Shown here one piece after another: positions 5,284 through 9,034 of a stretch of DNA of 9,034 bases (the first letter of the stretch is position 1; each line of letters opens with the position of its first letter). The position numbers were made by a program, and so were the translations under genes. The DNA comes from an uncultured Prevotellaceae bacterium. Its GTDB lineage: Bacteria > Bacteroidota > Bacteroidia > Bacteroidales > Bacteroidaceae. The stretch covers positions 1 through 9,034 of the forward strand of contig CAMNHM010000108.1 in NCBI GenBank assembly GCA_946539475.1, written 5' to 3'. The notes below the pieces were generated by a model. That model was not told where the DNA came from, did not search any database, and saw only the letters and a list, made by a program, of their open reading frames with translations.

Positions 5284-6750
5284 TCAGTATTTTCCATAAA
5301 CCACGCTGATCGTGATGGGGTCGCGGTGATTGTCGGCTCCTCCCACAAGTCGGGTGCTGGTGAGCGACATGTCGTGGCGAACGGAGGTGACGGTGCTGCT
5401 GGAGCTTGACGTCGTAGTGCTGATGGGCACGAGCACCATCTTGTTCCAGTTGGGGTGATGGGCCTCCCACTGGGCGTCGCTCTTCATCCCCTCTTCGTGC
5501 AGCCGCCATAGATGGGTGATGAGCATCGAGAGGTTGTTGAAGGTGTAGGTGTTGGTGGCCTCCTGTCCGTTAAAGGTCGTGTAGTACGACGTGACGTTGT
5601 CAGGCACCTTCCCGCTCTCGAAGAACGATTGAAGGCTGTCCTTCTGAACGAGGAGCAGCGTCTGTGGTATCGACAGCATGCGTGGGTTGTCCGACTGGTT
5701 GTTCAGGCGCTGGAAGGCGACCTTCGCTGCCAGCAGGGAGTCGTTCTCGTGGCCGCGTTTGATCTCGCTGACGGGCAGCGTCACCTCCGTGAAGAGCCCT
5801 GCGGGAGTCTTCAGATAGGTGTGCTCCGTCTCTGCCGCCAGCTGCTGGAGTGCCTGCTGGTCGTTGATGACGTGAGTGGTTTGGAGCACCTCGCTGGTGC
5901 CGGCCAGTATGAGTCGCGACTTCACCACCGCTGTGTCGCCCTGTGCTGTGTAGAACAGCCGAAGTCCGATGTTGGTGACCTTTGCGTGGAAGCCCATTCC
6001 GTCGGTGATCTGGAACAGGAAGCCCGGGCACAGCTGATGGGCGAAGACGAAGGAGTTGCGGAAATACTCGGGATGGTCGAAATACTGGCGCATCAGGTAG
6101 GTGCCGTAGTTCTTGTAGACGGTGCCGTCGACGGCTGTGTAGGGGTCGTCGAGGGTGATGCGGATGTAGTCTTGATAGTCGTCGCTAGTGCGCTCCTTGT
6201 CGCTCTCCGAGAGGTTGGCATAGCTGAACAACTGTGGCTTGCTGATGCCTCCGTCGCGCAGCATGCCGGCCTTTACGGGGCTGAAGTTGGAGTAGTAGCG
6301 GTGCCCTTCCTCCATTGGCGTTGCCATCTCCCTGACGCGCATCTTCATGGCCACGAGGCTGTCGGCAGCGCGGAAGGGCGTCCCCAGGTAGAGGATAATG
6401 TCGCACGAGTCGGCAGCGACGCGTCCGTCGTAGGTGCTCAGGATGCGGTCCTCTGGCCATATATAGGTATTTTCCAGCAGATGGAACTGTGTGGTGAACT
6501 CGCTGGTGACGTCGGCGTGTGTCTCCGGATCCTTCACGCGTCCGAAGTAGCAGTCGGAAGCCAGCGCCAGCACTGAGTCGGCCATGATGGTTCGCGTTGC
6601 CACGTTATAGGTGGCCGAGGCCACTTCGAGCTTGTCGCTTTCGTCCGTCAGCGTCTGCCCGATGTTCAGTGCCTCCTCATCGCAAGAAGAAATGGCTACC
6701 AGCGAGAGTACTGCAGCAGCCATTACGTTTAGAGTGTTGTTATGTGACAT
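5284..6750 (-). CDS. DUF4270-like lipoprotein
   Basis: This 488-aa predicted lipoprotein has a signal peptide with lipobox AISSC (Cys23) followed by DEEAL, an acidic stretch compatible with outer-membrane or surface placement in Bacteroidetes. The mature part resembles DUF4270 proteins of Bacteroidetes, which have no known function. Visible features include YNVATRTIMADSVLA (48-62), a predicted beta-rich body with many aromatic-rich strands, DYQDYIRITLDD (about 190-201), and a Ser/Thr run (about 444-455) before a C-terminal strand ending VVYGKY. No catalytic motif is seen. It starts 21 bases after the stop of the GT5-domain gene, a pairing I recall as common in Bacteroidales, and is followed after 5 bases by a 47-aa ORF. 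Family assignment is from overall resemblance and synteny, so it should be confirmed by profile search. Confidence 0.82.
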   Translation of the reverse strand: MSHNNTLNVMAAAVLSLVAISSCDEEALNIGQTLTDESDKLEVASATYNVATRTIMADSVLALASDCYFGRVKDPETHADVTSEFTTQFHLLENTYIWPEDRILSTYDGRVAADSCDIILYLGTPFRAADSLVAMKMRVREMATPMEEGHRYYSNFSPVKAGMLRDGGISKPQLFSYANLSESDKERTSDDYQDYIRITLDDPYTAVDGTVYKNYGTYLMRQYFDHPEYFRNSFVFAHQLCPGFLFQITDGMGFHAKVTNIGLRLFYTAQGDTAVVKSRLILAGTSEVLQTTHVINDQQALQQLAAETEHTYLKTPAGLFTEVTLPVSEIKRGHENDSLLAAKVAFQRLNNQSDNPRMLSIPQTLLLVQKDSLQSFFESGKVPDNVTSYYTTFNGQEATNTYTFNNLSMLITHLWRLHEEGMKSDAQWEAHHPNWNKMVLVPISTTTSSSSSTVTSVRHDMSLTSTRLVGGADNHRDPITISVVYGKY

Positions 6751-6771
6751 TTCGTCTTTTTATCTGTTTCT

Positions 6772-7569
6772 TTATAGTGAATCGTAGAATTCCTCGTAGG
6801 CATCGGCGAAATCCTCGGTGTAGGGCAGGAAGGGAATTCCTTTGTCCTTGACGCGCTGCAGCAGCGTGTCGTTGACCTCGCTGTTGGCCTGGATGATGCC
6901 GTCGCTATAGTCGATGGCCAGCTTTCCCAGCTCCTTGATGTCGAAGTTGTCGTTGTAGGATTCCAGCAGCTCCGGCTTGGCATCGCGGAAGGCGAGGCAC
7001 TTCTTGAACTTCTGCCCCAGCTCGTTGTCGAGCACGCGGGTGAAGAGCGACGTGACGACCTTCGTCTCTGCATACGATGGCTCGTCGGCATAGGCCGTCT
7101 TCACGTAGAGTGGCACGACGGCACTCATCCATCCCTGACAGTGGATGATGTCGGGCACCCAGCGCAGCTTCTTCACCGTCTCCAGCACGCCGCGGGCGAA
7201 GAATATGGCTCGCTCGCCGTTGTCGGGATAGTCGATGCCGCTCTCGTCGGTGGCCATCCGGCGCTTCGAGAAGTAGTCCTCGTTGTCGATGAAGTAGACG
7301 GCAACCCTTGCCGACTGTATGGATGCGACCTTGATGATGAGGGGGTGGTCGGTGTCGTCGATGATGAGGTTCATGCCCGACAGGCGCTGCACCTCATGGA
7401 GCATTCCGCGACGCTCGTTGATCGTGCCCCACTTGGGCATGAACGTACGTATCTCGTGCCCACGCTCCTGTATGGCGCGGGGCAGTTCACGACCCATGAT
7501 CGACAGGTGTGTGTCATCCACGTATGGAGATATCTCCTGATTGATGAATAGAATCTTTTTCTTAGCCAT
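6772..7569 (-). CDS. Glycogen/starch synthase-like protein, GT5 N-terminal domain only
   Basis: This 265-aa protein matches only the N-terminal Rossmann half (GT5 domain) of glycogen synthase GlgA. Recognisable parts are KKILFINQEISPY (4-16), RELPRAIQERGHEIRTFMPKWG (27-48), INERRGMLHEV, AVYFIDNEDYF (90-100), and PDIIHCQGWMSAVVPLYVK (139-157), which corresponds to the DVxHxHDW region of true synthases. The KxGGL ADP-glucose-binding motif near the N-terminus is replaced by DDTHLSIMGRELP, and the entire C-terminal nucleotide-sugar-binding domain is missing. It is therefore unlikely to synthesise glycogen by itself. Homologues of about 270 aa are usual in Bacteroidales, so this is not a fresh truncation. 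Annotation pipelines often label it glycogen synthase. It is the first gene of a run with the DUF4270 lipoprotein and is divergent from panC. Confidence 0.9.
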   Translation of the reverse strand: MAKKKILFINQEISPYVDDTHLSIMGRELPRAIQERGHEIRTFMPKWGTINERRGMLHEVQRLSGMNLIIDDTDHPLIIKVASIQSARVAVYFIDNEDYFSKRRMATDESGIDYPDNGERAIFFARGVLETVKKLRWVPDIIHCQGWMSAVVPLYVKTAYADEPSYAETKVVTSLFTRVLDNELGQKFKKCLAFRDAKPELLESYNDNFDIKELGKLAIDYSDGIIQANSEVNDTLLQRVKDKGIPFLPYTEDFADAYEEFYDSL

Positions 7570-7599
7570 CTATCTTCGGTTGGTTAATTAATTCCTTTG

Positions 7600-7607
7600 C
7601 AAAGGTA
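7600..7607 (-). promoter_or_regulatory. Probable -7 promoter element for the GT5-domain/DUF4270 run
   Basis: The minus strand reads TACCTTTG (TAnnTTTG), about 30 bases before the ATG at 7569. It lies in a 17-base stretch (7596-7612) identical to the one in front of the C11 protease gene at 3776-3792, in the same orientation relative to its gene. No clear -33 TTTG is present. Confidence 0.55.
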
Positions 7608-7712
7608 CGAAAAAATCTGCATAAAACCGAATAAAATGTGCGATTTTAGGAAAAAGTGACATTTTATAGGTTTATTTTTACCCTTTTTTTTCCTTGTTTG
7701 CGAAAAATGTTG

Positions 7713-7720
7713 TTATTTTG
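7713..7720 (+). promoter_or_regulatory. Possible -7 element for panC-panD
   Basis: TTATTTTG matches TAnnTTTG except at the second base and lies 28 bases before the panC ATG at 7749. A TTTG at 7697-7700 is only 12 bases upstream, closer than the usual spacing of about 20, so the promoter assignment is weak. The rest of the 7613-7712 stretch is AT-rich without other recognisable signals. Confidence 0.35.
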
Positions 7721-7748
7721 CAGCCTCAAACAGCAACATTGATAAAGA

Positions 7749-8600
7749 ATGAAAGTTTTTAGCAAGATTGTTGACCTGCAAAACACCCTTTTCGATGAGC
7801 GTAAGGCAGGGAAGACAGTAGGCCTCGTGCCTACGATGGGAGCGCTGCATGAGGGTCATGCCTCGCTGGTGCGCCGCTCAGTGAAGGATAACGACGTGAC
7901 GGTTGTCTCGGTATTTGTCAACCCCACACAGTTCAACGACAAGAACGACCTGAAGAACTATCCTCGCGACCTCGATGCCGACTGCCGTCTGCTCGAGGAG
8001 TGCCGTGCCGACTATGTCTTCGCCCCTGAGGTGGAGGAGATGTATCCCGTGCCCGATAAGCGGCGGTTCGAGTATCCTCCCGTGTCGACGGTGATGGAGG
8101 GTGCCCATCGTCCCGGTCATTTCAACGGCGTGTGCCAGGTGGTGAGCCGTCTTTTCTACATCGTGCGCCCCGACCGCGCATATTTTGGCGAGAAGGACTG
8201 GCAGCAGATTGCCGTCGTGAAAGCGATGGTGAGGCATCTGGCGCTGAAGGTGCAGATCGTGGAGTGCCCGATCGTCCGCGAGGCCGACGGCCTTGCCCGC
8301 TCCAGTCGCAACACGCTGCTCACAGCCTCCGAGCGCGCCATTGCTCCCGCTATCTATAAAGCGCTGAGCGACAGTGTGGAATATGCTAAAACCCATTCTC
8401 TGCGCGAGACCCACGACAAGGTCGTCAGCGACATCAACGCCGTCGAGGGACTCGATGTCGAGTACTTCGCCATCGTCGACGGCAACACGCTGCAGGACAT
8501 CGACGAGTGGGGCGACTCCCCCTATGTCGTCGGCTGTATCACGGTGTACTGCGGACATACTCCGATTCGTCTCATTGACCACATTAAATACAAGGATTAA
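7749..8600 (+). CDS. panC: Pantothenate synthetase (pantoate-beta-alanine ligase)
   Basis: This 283-aa cytoplasmic enzyme joins (R)-pantoate and beta-alanine using ATP to form pantothenate, releasing AMP and pyrophosphate. The characteristic motifs are all present: [11 protein letters not shown] (27-37), which contains the two ATP-site histidines H34 and H37; FVNPTQF (56-62); YPRD (71-74); GHFNGV (123-128); FGEKDWQQ (146-153); and RSSRN (184-188). Length and motif order are normal for the family. The start is the first ATG, directly followed by a typical N-terminal strand. It is followed after 6 bases by panD, so both enzymes of the beta-alanine branch are probably made from one transcript. 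It is transcribed divergently from the GT5-domain gene out of an AT-rich region. Confidence 0.97.
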   Translation: MKVFSKIVDLQNTLFDERKAGKTVGLVPTMGALHEGHASLVRRSVKDNDVTVVSVFVNPTQFNDKNDLKNYPRDLDADCRLLEECRADYVFAPEVEEMYPVPDKRRFEYPPVSTVMEGAHRPGHFNGVCQVVSRLFYIVRPDRAYFGEKDWQQIAVVKAMVRHLALKVQIVECPIVREADGLARSSRNTLLTASERAIAPAIYKALSDSVEYAKTHSLRETHDKVVSDINAVEGLDVEYFAIVDGNTLQDIDEWGDSPYVVGCITVYCGHTPIRLIDHIKYKD

Positions 8601-8606
8601 AGCCAG

Positions 8607-8948
8607 ATGATGATCGAGGTCTTGAAATCGAAGCTGCACTGTGTGCAGGTGACAGAGGCAAATCTGAACTACATGGGCAGTATCACCATCGACGAGGACT
8701 TGATGGATGCTGCCAATATGATTGCCGGCGAGAAGGTACAGGTGGTGGACAACAACAACGGCGAGCGCTTCGAGACGTATATCATCCGGGGCGAGCGCGG
8801 CAGTGGCTGTGTCTGCCTCAATGGTGCTGCTGCCCGTCGTGTGCAGGTGGGCGACACCATCATCATCATCTCTTATGCCCTGATGGATTTCGAAGAGGCG
8901 AAGACTTTCAAGCCCAGTGTGGTCTTCCCGCTGAACAACAGGGTGTAA
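8607..8948 (+). CDS. panD: Aspartate 1-decarboxylase precursor
   Basis: This 113-aa pyruvoyl-dependent enzyme makes beta-alanine from L-aspartate, supplying PanC. The precursor cleaves itself between G24 and S25 (YMGS, 22-25), turning S25 into the pyruvoyl group. Also visible are K9, H11, Y22, R54 and T57, in the positions used by the E. coli enzyme, and the NGAAAR segment (72-77). Starting at the first of the two Met codons gives numbering identical to E. coli, which supports it, though the second Met remains possible. Length is slightly under the usual 115-130 aa because the C-terminus is short. It lies 6 bases after panC. No terminator is visible in the 86 bases that follow. Confidence 0.97.
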   Translation: MMIEVLKSKLHCVQVTEANLNYMGSITIDEDLMDAANMIAGEKVQVVDNNNGERFETYIIRGERGSGCVCLNGAAARRVQVGDTIIIISYALMDFEEAKTFKPSVVFPLNNRV

Positions 8949-8997
8949 GTGGCTGACGTAGTGAGGCTTGGTGGAATGTAACAGAGACAGTTCGCGC

Positions 8998-9028
8998 AGT
9001 CATTTTCAGTCATTAGTCATTAGTCATT
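8998..9028 (+). repeat. AGTCATT heptamer repeats
   Basis: The heptamer AGTCATT occurs at 8998-9004 and then three times head-to-tail at 9008-9014, 9015-9021 and 9022-9028. The first and last copies are both followed by TTC, so the 10-mer AGTCATTTTC brackets the array. It lies in the non-coding stretch after panD and may continue beyond the window edge. Confidence 0.85.
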
Positions 9029-9034
9029 TTCGGT

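Noticed and set aside
5512..6576. A 354-codon plus-strand open frame opposite the DUF4270 gene.
   Set aside because: Low-complexity Val/Gly/Leu-rich translation with no recognisable motif; the minus-strand frame has a signal peptide, lipobox and operon context.
6772..7569. The GT5-domain protein as a truncated glgA pseudogene.
   Set aside because: The frame is intact, ends cleanly, is followed by a normally spaced gene, and homologues of this length are usual in Bacteroidales; no C-terminal half remains downstream.
7878..8639. A 253-codon minus-strand open frame opposite panC.
   Set aside because: panC motifs are unambiguous on the plus strand; the reverse translation is His/Val/Asp-rich without a domain.
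8998..9034. A CRISPR array at the window end.
   Set aside because: Repeats are only 7 bases, head-to-tail without spacers, and no cas gene is present.

Overview
The window looks like chromosomal DNA from the order Bacteroidales, most likely Prevotella or a close relative. This rests on recognised protein families and signals: an SSB-GldE gene pair, a DUF4270-type lipoprotein beside a short GT5-only glycogen synthase-like protein, a panC-panD pair, lipoproteins with Bacteroidetes-style lipoboxes, and TACCTTTG elements that fit the Bacteroidetes -7 consensus TAnnTTTG. Genes are GC-rich and most intergenic stretches are AT-rich. No database search was possible.

Layout. Positions 1-47 hold the 3' part of a tRNA-Leu and 74-146 a tRNA-Gly(GCC). 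A plus-strand run follows: an unrecognised 185-aa protein (180-737), single-stranded DNA-binding protein ssb (749-1126), and the CNNM/CBS membrane protein gldE (1136-2461). A probable terminator hairpin at 2500-2527 separates gldE from a convergent minus-strand clostripain-family (C11) protease lipoprotein (2544-3764). From a short divergent promoter region (3765-3861) the plus strand carries a secreted GH25 lysozyme-like protein (3862-4647). It overlaps by 11 bases an acidic single-pass membrane protein (4637-5068), followed by an imperfect 19-bp tandem repeat and a clear terminator. The minus strand then carries, in transcription order, the GT5-domain protein (7569-6772), the DUF4270-like lipoprotein (6750-5284) and a 47-aa small ORF (5278-5135). 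The plus-strand terminator lies inside that last ORF. From the AT-rich divergent region 7570-7748 the plus strand reads panC (7749-8600) and panD (8607-8948). The window ends in a short heptamer repeat.

How they fit together. PanD makes beta-alanine and PanC joins it to pantoate, so the pair provides the last steps of pantothenate (CoA precursor) synthesis. SSB serves replication and repair. The C11 protease and the GH25 enzyme are both exported and divergently transcribed, which suggests envelope or extracellular hydrolysis but does not prove a joint role. Most of the window is ordinary core genome. I see no mobile element, CRISPR array or defence island. The points worth a second look are the strongly basic arm of the lysozyme against the acidic tail of its overlapping partner, the SSB without an acidic tip, the tRNA-Gly with C at T-loop position 55, the terminator embedded in a small gene, the GT5 protein without its catalytic half, and the 19-bp repeat across a stop codon.
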